Below the pieces are notes generated by a model. It had not been told where the DNA came from and did no database searches. It saw only the letters and a list, made by a program, of their open reading frames with translations. From Turnera subulata (Eukaryota; Streptophyta; Magnoliopsida; Malpighiales; Passifloraceae): a DNA stretch of 64,000 bases. The DNA is taken from assembly GCA_028386065.3 (NCBI GenBank), contig JAKUCV010002795.1, positions 4,291 through 68,290 on the forward strand, given 5' to 3'. The translations under genes were made by a program, and so were the position numbers. Below, in pieces: positions 11,611-23,900 of the stretch (the first letter of the stretch is position 1; each line of letters begins with the position of its first letter).

Positions 11611-13547
11611 ATGCCCCCCACGGCGACGGCTGGGGAGGGCAAAGCCCCCTCAGCCCTACCTGGGGTGTCTCCCCATCCCCTTCCTGCTTCACAAAACGTA
11701 CCTTCATCCTCCCTCTTGAGGGAATCTCGGGATGTCACCATGACACCTATAGACTCAGCCTCCCATCCCCAGAGTTCTTTCAAGGAAAAACTCCTAGCCG
11801 GAGGTCAACCTGTCACAATTGAGCCAGATAGTGACTTCGTGGAGCAAGAAGGGGACATCGTCTCCTTCCTTACCCCTGAAGGTCCAGTCGTCAAGATATC
11901 TGACCGTTATCGGGCCATGCTCCACAAACGATGGGAGCAGACCCTCATAGTGAAGATGTGGGGGCGCAACATCGGATACAAGGCCCTGTGTAGCCGGTTA
12001 CCTAACCTTTGGAAGCTGAAGGAAAGTGTGCGAGTTGTGGACCTGGAGAACAATTTTTATTTTGTTCGATTCCTCAATCGTGAGGACTATCTAAGGCACT
12101 TACAGATGGGCCATGGACAGTCCTCGATCACTACCTCACAGTTGAGCCATGGAAGCCACAGTTCGATCCGATCACGCATAAAATCACGACCATTGTGGCT
12201 TGGATTCAAATACCTAGAATCTCCTGCGAGTATTATGATCGTGGCATCTTAAGAGCAGTGTGTAATGAGATTGGTGCACTTGTCCGCCTTGATCGTAACA
12301 CACAGGAGGCCATCAGGGGTCGCTACGCACGCGTAGCAGTTGAATTAGATCTCTCTAAACCCTTGCAATCACAAGTATTTGTTGATGATAAATGGTATCA
12401 TATATCCTATGAAAATATTCCTCAAATCTGTTTTCACTGTGGTATTGCAGGTCATCTTATGTCAGCTTGCTCTTCCCATACTCCGGCAGAGTCTAACTAT
12501 AGCGGGAACCCGATTGCGGTACCGGTGACGCAGAACCAAGCTAATGGTGCCCCAAGCCGCCCGTCTCGCACCCCGTCCACCAACCTTTCACCGGCGCCCC
12601 AACCACCCCGTGGTGAATGGATGATCGCCAGTCGCAGACGTAGGCCGGCGCGTGCAGGGGGTAACTAGGTACAAAAGGAAACAAGCATGGGTAAGGAAAG
12701 TACTAATTCCAAGCAATCAGGATCCCGCTTTGATGTCCTCAACGATTAGGTTACCGTTGAGCGTCCATCTGTGCTGGAGAAAAGGAAAGATGTCATTAAT
12801 GACAATCAACCAGAAGATCGCGTTGGTTCCTTCCCCAAAGCCGCAGTTGAAGCATCATTATCAGCTCTTTCCATTTCTAAATCACCCCACAGCTCCATTA
12901 TTAGTGGGAACACCCCCATTAATCCTGGAGGTCAACCCCCCACCTCACCCACTCACATGGTCACCGCAAATGCCGCCAGCCCCTCCCTAGTTATCCCTGA
13001 CATAAACCCCAATGTTCAGCTCCCAGATACAATTAAGGGAACCACAGGCATAACCCCATTTCCCAATTGTACTAAACTACCCACGAGCATAACAGTTATT
13101 TCCAAAGGCCCCCAAACAAGTAATGCAAAATCCATGCAACCCCATGCACCTACGAGACTAAGCAAAAGTGCCCACGTCCCTTCCAAGGCAACCAAGACTA
13201 CACCATACACCCGTGGCCTAGCTGCCCCTAAGAATAAACTAACTATGCCTCTCATGAACATTCAGACCGTAGCCCCTTCTGGCCCGGAAAACAATTCTCC
13301 CCCCCATATCCCTGTTCCGCCTGATATATCGAATAGTGCCCAACCGTTGGACATATCTTTTGATAAAGAAAGCCATGGCCATAGTGACCTAATGGACACT
13401 TTCATGTATGAGGATGCTAATCCACCAGGAACAGAGTCTCTACATACTTCAGCACAGGAAGATGCTATGTCTAAGGTAATACTACAGCTTACAAAGTCAA
13501 TGACGTCTGAAGCCCAGCTGCAAGACACTCCGATCTCTACCGTATAA
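11611..13547 (+). pseudogene. LINE ORF1: RNA-binding gag-like protein (DUF4283 and zinc knuckle), broken
   Basis: The first part (11611 to about 12108) encodes the DUF4283-like region of plant LINE ORF1 proteins, with WEQTLIVKMWGRNIGYKAL. Around 12108-12110 the frame shifts by a one-base loss; the continuation (GPWTVLDHYL, then PLQSQVFVDDKWYHISYENI) is read in the frame used by 12195-12665. A CCHC zinc knuckle CFHCGIAGHLMSAC follows. In-frame TAG codons at 12666-12668 and 12747-12749 interrupt a Pro/Ser/Thr-rich tail that stays open to 13547. In active elements this protein binds the LINE RNA. Confidence 0.85.
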
Positions 13548-13591
13548 ACCTGTATCCACTGGTATCTCCCTCACATATACTCTTTTTTTTT

Positions 13592-16500
13592 ATGGATAGA
13601 TACAAAACCATTGTTTGGAATTGTCAAGGTGCAGGTAGCAAGAAGTTTCAGAGAGCTACAAGAGAACTCGTTAACTCTCATCAACCCTGTATTTTTGTGG
13701 TAGTGGAGACGTGGGTGGAGTATGCTCGTTTGAATGGCTTTTTTCAAGGAATGGGCTTTGATCAGAGCTTCATCATGGATCCAGTGGGTTTTTTCGGAGG
13801 TATCTGGTTGTTATGGAGATCTGCTATGGTTGACCTGCAGCCCCTAATTTGCAATCGCCAATACCTCCATGCTCAGGTTCATTCCCCTTCAGGAGATAGA
13901 TGGTTGTTCACAGCTGTGTATGCTAGTCCCACTCCATCTTTGCGTGACAAGTTGTGGAAGGATTTACACGATCTAGCATATAATATTCAAGACCCATGGC
14001 TCTTGGCTGGCGATTTTAACGTAATTGCACACACATCTGAGAGGGCTGGCCGTGATATTACTCGCATCCCCATCTGTAACAAATTCATCCAGTTCATCCT
14101 TCAAGCTAATTTAGTGGACCTTGGGTTCGTTGGATGCCCGTTCACCTGGGAGAGGGGCTCGGTAAGGAAACGGCTCGACCATAGACTATCCAACACTTTA
14201 TGGAGGCTCTTATTCCCGGATGCTACAGTCTACCACCTTATCTGCTCAAAATCGGACCATTCCCCGCTATTGATTAGCTTTGATGGGCAGTTACCCTCTC
14301 TTGGTTCCTGGCCATTCCGCTTTCAACTGGCATGGACTACTCATGAGGGTTTCAAGATTATTGTAGCCACAGCTTGGACTCGTGATGGCCCCCTAGCGGA
14401 TCGAACGAAGCATTTGGCAGAAGTTCTTTGCAAATGGAACAAGACAGTTTTCGGTAACGTGTTTAAAAAGAAAAATCACATCATCAAGAGATTGGAAGGT
14501 ATTAGGAAGGCGAAAGATGGAAACAGATGTGGCCCTCCCCTTCGCCTTCTTGAGAAACAACTTAAACAGGAACTGGATCAAGTTCTTCTTCAGGAGGAAC
14601 TTATCTGGTATCAAAAATCACGGAGTAAGTGGATTCGGGGTGGTGATCGAAATACCAAGTTCTTTCATACTACCACCATAATTAGAAGGCAGAAAAACGA
14701 GATTAAGGGACTGTTACTTGGGCAGGATTAGTGTTTCGACCCTCAAACTCATCAATCGGCTATTGTGGATTTTTATAAGACCTTATTCTCCTTAAATCCG
14801 CACCAGACACCGTTGTATCAGATCCGGGGCCGGTTTCCCCAACTAGACGCATCTTCGCTTTCTGCACTCAAAGATGGGGCAATAGAAAAGGAAGTAAAGG
14901 CTGCATTATTTGGTATGGGACCACACAAGGCTCCTGGGGTTGATGGTTTTCTTGCAGCATTCTTCTAGCAGAATTGGGATGTTGTTAAAGAAGAATTGTG
15001 CAGATTTGTGAATGAGGCCTTGAAGAATGGCCAGTTTGATGCTTCCCTAAACAGGACCCTATTGGTTTTGATCCCTAAACTTGCTTCTCCTGAGTTATTT
15101 TCCCATTTTCGACCTATATCCCTATGTAACGTTACTTATAAGCTTCTTTCTAAAGTTCTTGTTAATAGGCTAAAGCCACTAATGCCTACTCTTGTGTTAC
15201 CCTTTCAGTCTTCCTTTGTTCCTGGTAGGCACATTACTAACAACGTGATTATTGTGCAGGAGATAATTCATTCGATGCATATCAAAGGGGGGAAAAAATT
15301 TATGGCCATTAAACTTGACTTGGAAAAAGCATATGACAAAATTAGCTGGGATTTCGTTTATGACACTTTAAGGGATATTGGACTCCCTTTGGAGCTTATT
15401 AACCTAATCCTCTTTTGCCTATCGTCTAGTTTGATGCAGGTTCTCTGGAATGGGGAGAAGACTGACACCTTCCACCCGTCATGCGGCTTAAGACAGGGAG
15501 ACCCCCTCTCGCCCTATATTTTTGTACTTTGTCTTGAGCGTCTATCACAAGCTATTAGCCTTGAAGTCCAGAATAATAGATGGAAACCATTTTCCTTTAA
15601 AGATTCTGAACTGCTAATCTCTCATATGTTCTTTGCAGATGACTTGGTTCTGTTCGCGGAAGCTAGTATGGAACAAGCTGATGTCATCTCACGCTGCATT
15701 GAAAAATTTTGCATCAACTCGGGACAACGTATTAGCAAGCCTAAATCCAGGATGTTCTTCTCCAAGAATATGTCGGATAGCTTAGGCCAAACCATAAGTG
15801 CAAAGTGTGGCATCCCCTGCACAGACCAGCTAGGGAAGTATTTGGGTATCCCGTTGATTCATGGGCGCACCAGTGCAAAAAATTTTAAATTTATTAAGGA
15901 GCAGGTGGGGTCCCGGCTAGAGGGGTGGAAAACATCCACTCTTTCCTTTGCAGGGAGGTTAACCCTAACGCAATCTGTGTTACAAGCCATACCCTTGTAC
16001 TCTATGCAGATGTTATCAATACCCCTCTCTGTGTGTGATGAAGTTGACAAACAAGCTCGCCAGTTTTTATGGGGATCCACTAAAGAGGACCGTAAACCCT
16101 CTTTAGTAAGCTGGGACAAAGTATGCCGACCTAAAGATGAAGGAGGGCTTGGGCTTCGCTCGATAAGATAGGCTAATGAGGCTTTTCTTGTTAAACTAGC
16201 CTGGAAATTTCTAACGCAGCCCGATTCCTTGTGGGTAAGATTATTGAAAGCCAAATATGGGACTGATACTAATTTTTTGCCTAAAATGGTTTCAGGTCCT
16301 CGTTGTTCACATGTTTGGAGGGGTCTCTGTAAAGCATGGCCAATTCTCCAAAAAGGCACTACTTGGATCATTGGAAACGGATGCAACGCAAGCTTCTGGA
16401 TGGACAATTGGTTAGGCAATGAGAAGAACCTCCTCTCACATGCCACCCAACCAATTCCGGATGAACACAAATACAGAGATGTTCGCTCTTATGTTTGCAC

Positions 16501-17614
16501 TGATGGCTCATGGGATATGGCTACTTTACGGCAGTTCCTACCCCCAAGTATTATTGGGTTGCTCGCCCTATCACCGACCCCTACAAATATTGGCAAAGCA
16601 GATATTGCGGTTTGGGAAGGGACTGGATCTAGGGAATGTTCAGTGAAATCTGCATACAAGTTAATATCACAAGGCCATGACAGTACACAAAAGGAGCCGT
16701 GGCGTACAATTTGGAGATGGAATGGCCTCCCTCGTGCACGCACATTCCTCTGGCAGCTCGCGCATAATGCTATACTTACTAATGCTGAACGCACACGACG
16801 GCACATGACGATGGTGGATGTATGTCCACGATGCCACCAAGAACCGGAATCCGCACTCCATGTTGTGCGTGACTGCAGGTATGTACAATCTGTATGGCAC
16901 CAACTCTTACGGCCTAACTCCCGGCATGTGTTTTTTGCAGAGAAGAATGTAGAGTTATGGTTGCAATGCTCGCTGACTGCAGACTATGGCCAAAACCTGC
17001 TATGCCCGTGGCCTATCATCTTTGGCATGGCCACCTGGCTTATATGGAAGAACAGGAATGCGCTAGTGTTTGAGCCAACCGGCGCAGACGGAGACCCGAT
17101 ACGCCTCAGCGACTCTATTATCCACTATGCTTTTTCTGTTTGGTGTGAGACTGCTCAATACGCAAAGCTTGGTGCTGGAAATCTTCCAACATAAAGGAGG
17201 GTTGGATGGACAGTCCCGCAACCTGGAATCCTTAAAGCAAATACAGATGGCTCCTGCTGCCTGTCTTCAAGCCGGTCCGGGGCGGGTGGAGTAATTCGCG
17301 ATTCATCAGGGCGTTGGCTGCAGGGATTTACGCACAGGATCCCTCACTGTGGGCCGTTCATGGCCGAACTTTGGGTAGTGTTTGACATTCTGACGATTGC
17401 CATCAGTATGGGAGTGTCATCACTCGAAGTTGAAGTGGACAGCTCCGCTGTTGTTGACCTTATCCTTGGCCGTAGTGATCATCGGTTCTCTTCTATACCG
17501 TTGATGGACTGCATCAGACACATGCTTGACCAACCATGGCGTGTAATTTTTAAGCATGTCTTCCGTGAGTCAAATTTTGTAGCGGACTGTTTAGCTAAGA
17601 AGGCTCTTTTCTGA
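13592..17614 (+). pseudogene. LINE ORF2: endonuclease, reverse transcriptase and RNase H, four in-frame stops
   Basis: One continuous frame is interrupted only by stop codons at 14729 (TAG), 14966 (TAG), 16169 (TAG) and 17192 (TAA). Domain order: APE-type endonuclease (IVWNCQGAG, VVVETW, LLAGDFNV, SKSDHSPLLI), then reverse transcriptase (KAPGVDGF, FRPISLCNV, KLDLEKAYD, LRQGDPLSPYIF, catalytic MFFADDLVLF), then the zf-RVT segment (WRWNGLPRARTFLWQLA), then RNase H (NTDGS, MAELW, EVDSSAVVD). All key catalytic residues are still present. No frameshift was found in about 4 kb. Confidence 0.93.
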
Positions 17615-17746
17615 GACGAGGGTTGTGTCACTTACGATACCCCCTGATTACTGTATGCATCTCCTTGTAGCTGACGCCAATGGCGCCACAGTACTCCAAA
17701 ACTTCTTAAGTTAATATATGCACTTTCTTACCAAAAAAAAAAAAAA

Positions 17747-17757
17747 TCTTCTCGTAA
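17747..17757 (+). repeat. Right target-site duplication of the LINE (tcttctcgtaa)
   Basis: Identical to 11521-11531 and placed immediately after the poly(A) tail. Confidence 0.85.
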
Positions 17758-18878
17758 GAGAGAGCGCTGATCGAGATATATAATAGTTCACTTAAGATTC
17801 TTGATGGCTAGTCTGAATAGCAAGGCAAAAATCATATATATGTCAACCACCATGTTTTGTTATCTCCGTAACTTTTCTTTTGATGGAAAGATCTCATATA
17901 TTATATCCCTATATGTTAATTATATCAATTAATTATTTCCAATGTACCAAGAAAAAATACAATAAAAAAGAAAAAATACAATATTCGACAAAAAAAGAAA
18001 AAATACAATAGAGAGCGAAATAATGCTTATTTCAGTTTTCATAACTACTCTAACCATTAAACTAATTTCAATATTTTGAATTGCTACCTTTAATGGTTAT
18101 TTTTATACCATGGTAATGGTATATAGCCAAATGGACTAATCCAGATAAAACCAGTCTGAATCTGAATCAACTTCATTGGATAAAGCAAAAACTCCAAACA
18201 CCACAATTTTAATCAACACAGTGCACACGGGGAGCTAATTTCTCTTTCGTCCCAGCTAAACCACCGCCTTCATTTAATTTTTGAACGAAGCTAAACCACA
18301 GCGCCTTGCTCTTTGTCAAGAAGACACATCATACATCAATAACCCCCACATAATTCAACAAACAAAATAACCAGACATAAATTAGAATAATTTTCTTGTT
18401 AAATTTGAGAAAAATTAAAGCCTAGCTGGCCCACCAACTTTGATTTTCAAGATTGTGTCCTATCTTCATCAAAACAATACTTCAAGACTGTACTCTACCC
18501 TCAAAAATTTCTTTAGAAGAAAAAAAACTGTGTTCTATAGTCCTTGCTCCTTACTTCTTAGTATTTCTTTTTTTTTTTTTTGATAAGCGTACTTCTTAGT
18601 ATTTCTTAAAATGGTTATTAGTTTTAAAAAAACAAATTTACAGTTTCATACAAAAAACATATTTTTTAGGCCCTCTGGCAAGGATCATCATGTACTTATT
18701 TATTTATGCCGACTGTCAATTTTTACATTTCAGAAAACAAACAAACACGACACATATAAATGACCACCCAGAAAAAAAAAAAGGAAAAAAAAACTCCGAA
18801 GGATGTCTATTTCAATAAGCCTCCCTATTAGTATCATTGGTTACAAAAATTTTACATCATTCTCGCACTAGGGCACAA
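17758..18878. other. Intergenic, 3' side of the HHO gene
   Basis: AT-rich, no gene. The phrase aagaaaaaatacaat recurs imperfectly between about 17948 and 18010. A second poly(T) insertion stub lies at 18553-18607. The last bases before 18879 are probably the 3' UTR of the minus-strand gene. Confidence 0.5.
18553..18607 (-). mobile_element. Tiny retroposition stub flanked by a 17-bp target duplication
   Basis: The 17-mer acttcttagtatttctt occurs at 18553-18569 and 18591-18607. The insert between (18570-18590) is twelve T then gataagcgt. On the minus strand this is nine bases plus a poly(A) tail, as left by an almost completely 5'-truncated LINE-mediated insertion. Confidence 0.7.
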
Positions 18879-20892
18879 TCAAAACTCGGGAGAATTTGTG
18901 GTGGTATGTGTGGAGGAAGATGTGGAAGGGGAATTAGAATGAACACCCCCTTCACTGTGGCTGCCCCTCCCCTCAGATTGTAAGTGATCAGACTCTGTAC
19001 GTTGTGGATTCTTGGCCATTGAAGTGGAGACTTGTTGGATTGTGGGTGGAGGTGCAGCCAATGGTGCATATATTCCATTGGATGCGGTAATGGTGGCTGC
19101 TTCTCTTGATGTTGCTGCAACTGCAGCATATTCAGGCGGTGGCACCCATATGCCACCAACAACTACAAATTGTGGAGCTTGAGGATTGCTGCTATTGTGG
19201 TGGATTGCAGAAGTTGGTCTTCTTGTGTGCAATCGGTATTTCTGAAAAAGAAAATTAAAAGGAAATGAGAATCAGATCAATTTATCATAACAATGTTCAG
19301 CTGATTGTAATGAAAGTATCCAAATTGTATGCTGCAAGATAATTGTGTAATTTAAACAAAATCTGTGGTTTTAGCCGAATCTGGAAATGCCAAATGCCAA
19401 GTCCATGTTGCCAACTATGAAAAACAAACAGTGTTATCCTATCCATGAAGCCAATAACAACTTTACTTTTGGAAGCTAGTCTCACATGAGTCTTCATAGA
19501 TTTTGTCCAAGAGCAATGTTTTCCCAATTTAGAAAGCTAGAGATTCATCCTAAAAAGCAATGCTGATTCAGCCTAATAAAGGTTCCACACAGCCAACAGA
19601 AAAAAGGTTAGAAAGAGAAAAGAGATCAATGGATGCTAACCTGTAAATGGCTCTTAACTTCGTCATTAGTCAGCCCATCCACCTTCATTAACTCTCTAAT
19701 CTGCTTTGGCGTTGCAGCTGCAATGCGTTCAATTAAAACCAGATATCAACACACAGCTAGCGAACAACAACAAAAAGAAAAACAGCAGATATTACCCAAC
19801 AGGAGACCAAAAGTAAAGGCAGTACTCACCATGCGAACCACCAAGTTGTTGGAGAGCTTGTAAGAATCTTCTGTGCAACTCCGGTGACCAACACCTCCGT
19901 TGCTTCCTTTGATTTTGACTCTCTTTCTCTTCCTTCTTGCTGTTTCCACCACCGCCATTAGCCGCTGCTGTTGCAGGCTCCGCAGTTGAACTAGTGGCAG
20001 AAGCAGGAACTGGAGAAGGTAAAGCTTTGGTTGCTGCCACCTGATTAGTAGTACCAGCCTTAACATTACTTTTCTCCCTTTGAAACGGCTGGAATGCACC
20101 GCCAACTCCATCCCTCTTCACCTCGGTCACTGCAGCCTTTCTAGGCAATTCCTGCACAAAATTAACAACCCACAAAAGAAGTTCAAAACTTGTCCTGTAA
20201 TTCTCTATCACCAACCAGACAGAAACAAAACATGGGATGTTGCTAAAGTACCTGTCTTGGTGATGGATCTGGGGACTGGTTCCATAACTGGACAGATCTA
20301 AGCCAGTCTGATTTCTTCTTATGATCACTACTGTTGTTGTTGTTGTTGGTATTGTTATTACTGGTGCTGCTGCTGTTGTTGCTCTTCTCCTTCTCCTTGT
20401 TGTTGTTATTATTATTGTTGCTGCTTATAACGCCACTCCTATTTCTCTTACGAGACTTCCTTTCACGATCACGATCATCATCTTCATTATCTTCATCCTC
20501 ATCGGAAAACGAGTGGGTCCTCTTGATAGGAATAAATTCCTCCAGTACTGGCACGTCACTGGATGTCTGCTCCGAACACTCTGATTGGCCGTGCATGTAA
20601 TCCGTGGTTGTACCAGATAACTCCCTCTTGCAAGCCTCAATAGCTGCATTAATTCATTATCCCCCACCACAACAAAACCAGACACCAAATCAAAAATCCA
20701 TTCTTTTTCATGTCCAGGTGAATAAAATCCATTCTTTTGTAAAAGAAAGTAACAAAAAAACAAACACCAACCTTGAGTGACAAGCTCCAAACACAAGGGA
20801 AGTTCGCGTTGGAAGACTTGAATCTTCCGTCTTTCTTCCTCTAATGCTTCCACATATTCATGACACCGTTGCATCTTCTCTGCATAAATCAT
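18879..20892 (-). CDS. HHO: NIGT1/HHO-type GARP (G2-like) transcription factor
   Basis: Five exons on the minus strand: 20772-20892, 20252-20643, 19830-20151, 19641-19717 and 18879-19241. They total 1275 nt (424 aa), all GT-AG. The N terminus (about residues 1-60) is the helical HHO-family segment ([35 protein letters not shown]). An acidic stretch follows, then an Asn-rich low-complexity tract. The GARP/Myb-like DNA-binding domain lies at about 253-312: [34 protein letters not shown] and [15 protein letters not shown]. Known HRS1/HHO (NIGT1) proteins are nuclear repressors of nitrate- and phosphate-starvation genes; this role is inferred from family. A (TA)n microsatellite lies about 65 bp upstream of the ATG. 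No lesion is visible. Confidence 0.93.
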
Positions 20893-20955
20893 TTCTTTCT
20901 CTTTTGGTCTCTCTTCTCTCTTGTTCTAATTCAAGTTAAAATTAACCAAGAGTTT

Positions 20956-20958
<3 letters not shown>

Positions 20959-20993
<35 letters not shown>
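20959..20993. repeat. (TA)n microsatellite in the 5' region of the HHO gene
   Basis: About 17 consecutive AT units, followed at about 21013-21026 by a short GT repeat. It lies 65-100 bp upstream of the HHO start codon, where it may vary in length between alleles. Confidence 0.9.
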
Positions 20994-20994
<1 letters not shown>

Positions 20995-23900
20995 CGACCA
21001 AACACTTTGAATGTGTGTGTGTGTGTGCGTATGATGTTTGTTGTTATCGCTGATGGTGGGTTTTGGCACACAGCATTGACAGATCCGAAAAAACAAGGAG
21101 AAAGGGAAAGATGGGGGCCAAAGGAGAGGAGAATATAGAGGGAGGGAGGGAGGGAATATGGGATCTAAGTAGAATCAGGAGATGGAATAAACTTAAGACA
21201 GCCAAGAAAAAAAAATATATATTCTCAAAAAGAAACAGAATATTAATTAGTTTCTCTCTTTTCTGCTTTCCTTGGTAGACAACAAATTATAAGGTTAAGG
21301 TTTTTTGTTGGAGGAGAGATCGGAAGAAAGGAAAGGAAGGGGATAGTGGTTTTGGGTGTTGGATGTTCGAAGTCGGGGCGTCGCGTACAAAACGAATCTT
21401 TGATGTGTGGGTATATATATTTGTGTTTCCTGTTTAGAGAGGGAGAGAGAGAGAAAACGGTGAGGGGAAGAAGGGAGAGAAAGGGAAATATATTAGTATT
21501 TATTCTCGTTTTGGTGTTGTTGTTAGAGGAGGTGGAGAATTGTGAGAGAAAAGAAAGAGAGAAAGAGTGGGTGTATTTTTGGGGGGAGTTGAATATTCGA
21601 GGGTGTGATTCCCTTTTCGTCGGTTCGCTGTGGGCTGGCACTTGCGTCAGCATTTTGCCCCCATAGGCTTCATCTTCTTCTCATTATGTGTGCGTTTTCA
21701 AGATAAGATCAAAAAAATACCTGTCCCTTCTACAAAACTGTCCTTTCCCTTTCTTGACCCCTCCCTCTCCTCTCCCTATATTTGCTTAGTTCAAGAATAT
21801 TACTTGCTGTAATGGATAGACTCGTGTGGAAAATGCGAAGTGATTGGTTTGGTTTTACAAGTAAAACAATGCCACCATACCACGTTATAAAATAGCTTGT
21901 TAAAGATGGGCCTTCTTTACAAAACAATGGGACAAGATGGAAAATCATGCTTCTTGCTTAAACCTGTAATTTGGGATGGAAAATGGGATTGGTTTGGCTT
22001 GTGGGTCTGGTTTTTTACCACATGAGGAATGATAATATATCATCTAAATTATGCATACACAACACATTTGGTAATTTTTTTTTACTAGATTGGGGCAACT
22101 TGGATAGCATGTGGAGATTATTTTTTACAACATATAGTAATACTAATGTTTTGCAATAATAAAATGAATAAAAGTTACATAGACAAGGAGAGGATTCGGA
22201 TCTTCAATCTTGGAAGTAACTATATACATATATATATGGTGGTGGGGTTAAAATTAAATTGGTGGGTACGTAGAATAATCTTGTAGATCCTGGGTGGATA
22301 CTTTGGTTTATGAGTTGTTAATATTCTCTCCAAAATGGAATATACCTTAAGGGAGGGATGGAGAGGTTTGGTTGGTTGTGAATCGAGAATCTTGTGAGCG
22401 TGCATACACAGTGAGCATGCGGCGTATGATTAGGTCCGGATAGTAGTAAGGGAGGGAGTAACCAGTAGTACGTGATTTCTATGATCTATATTTGGCTTAT
22501 TATTTATTATGATTAGTACAAATGTGGCTTTTCAGGGTAGGGAAGGGCCAAGGGCCTGCCACTGAAAATAGACTAGTACTGTCTGTGACTATCCATCAAT
22601 CTTAAAGCAATTGCTTGCCCCTACTACTACTACAGAGCAGTACAGCTTGCAGGCTTTACTGCTTCCTCGTTTCTCGGTTTGGCGAATGGTGGTGAATCAT
22701 CAATCATGTGCCCCCACTCGCTTCTGGTCTTGCGTGGGTTTAAGACATCCTTTGAAGTGGTGGGCATGGTCTGGAAGTGGAACTCTGGATGGTAGGACAA
22801 TCTAGTAGTACAAGATTTTTGGGCAGTAGTACGGTACGGAATAATGAGCAGTGAGCAACCATTGGGCTTAGGGCCCAACCATTTTTCTAAAATTTAATGT
22901 GTCAAAATTATGTAGCATTAGAAGAAAAATAAATCTAAAAAAAATGAGTGGGGGGAAATACAAAGAAATAGCGTACTTGGTTAAAACAAAACAATGTTTA
23001 ACACAAATAGAGCAACAAAATTAATTGGAATGATTCGCGTAGAATTGAATTTGTACTTGTTTTTATTGCTTGAATGTTAATGCATTTTGGTTCCGACTAT
23101 GATTCAAACTCAAAATAGAGTCTTTGACAAAGAAAAAAAAAAACACAGATTAGAGACTGAAATGTTACCAAATCGAAACTCATTAATAAGGGTCAGTACA
23201 TAATACATTCTTTTAGAAGTAGAAAAAAAATGTATCTTTTAATCCAATTAAAAATTCTTATATTTACATAAACTTTTCTACTGGAAAAAAGGTTTGGTTA
23301 AATTCAGTGTCAAATTAGCATCCCTGTAACCCCCCCAAAAAAACTCTCTATATCTGGCTTTTGGACTCTTCTTGGGCAATAGTAGTGGTTTAGATCTCGT
23401 TTACTTAAGCTTATATATTACTTTGTATCGAAGAACATTAATGCAGCTACATTAATTACTAAAGCACTACTTCATCGTAACGTTACTAGCTAGGAAGTTT
23501 GACTATTAAAATCTTAGGAATTGGTTTATACATTATCCTGTTACAGGTATCCTTTCAACGAATCCTATTTGGTTGAGGCACTCACATTTGCTTAAACTAT
23601 CATGTTCCCTGACTCATTTTCCTTTTTAAAGAAAAAAAAAACTTTCGGGAGTATAAATATTCCTGTGTCTTCATATATAGTATCTTTTTTATTTCTTCAA
23701 AATATATAGCCGCTTTTCCCGTGAGACAAGGGGCAGACATTTTTTTTCCCCCTTAAATTACAACTCAGTACCCACCACCCCTCGTTTGAATCAGCTGAAT
23801 CCAAACTTTCCTAATCTTTACAGCAATTCAAATGTGCAGCGTGGGGATATCCTAAAAAATGTTTAAAGGATTATAAATTTCTTGTAGCGGATGCAATTTA

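Larger units (their letters stand above)
11532..17746 (+). mobile_element. Nearly full-length plant L1-type LINE, inactive
   Basis: A 6.2-kb element bounded by an 11-bp target duplication and ending in 14 A (17733-17746). It contains ORF1 (about 11611-13547) and ORF2 with endonuclease, reverse transcriptase and RNase H regions (13592-17614). Only about 80 bases precede ORF1, so slight 5' truncation is possible. ORF1 has a frameshift and two stops; ORF2 has four in-frame stops. It is therefore dead, but its decay is mostly by point mutation, which suggests moderate age. Confidence 0.92.

Noticed and set aside
20321..20600. Leu/Val/Ile-rich plus-strand frames that look like membrane proteins
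   Set aside because: Antisense of the Asn/Asp/Ser-rich trinucleotide repeats of HHO exon 2.
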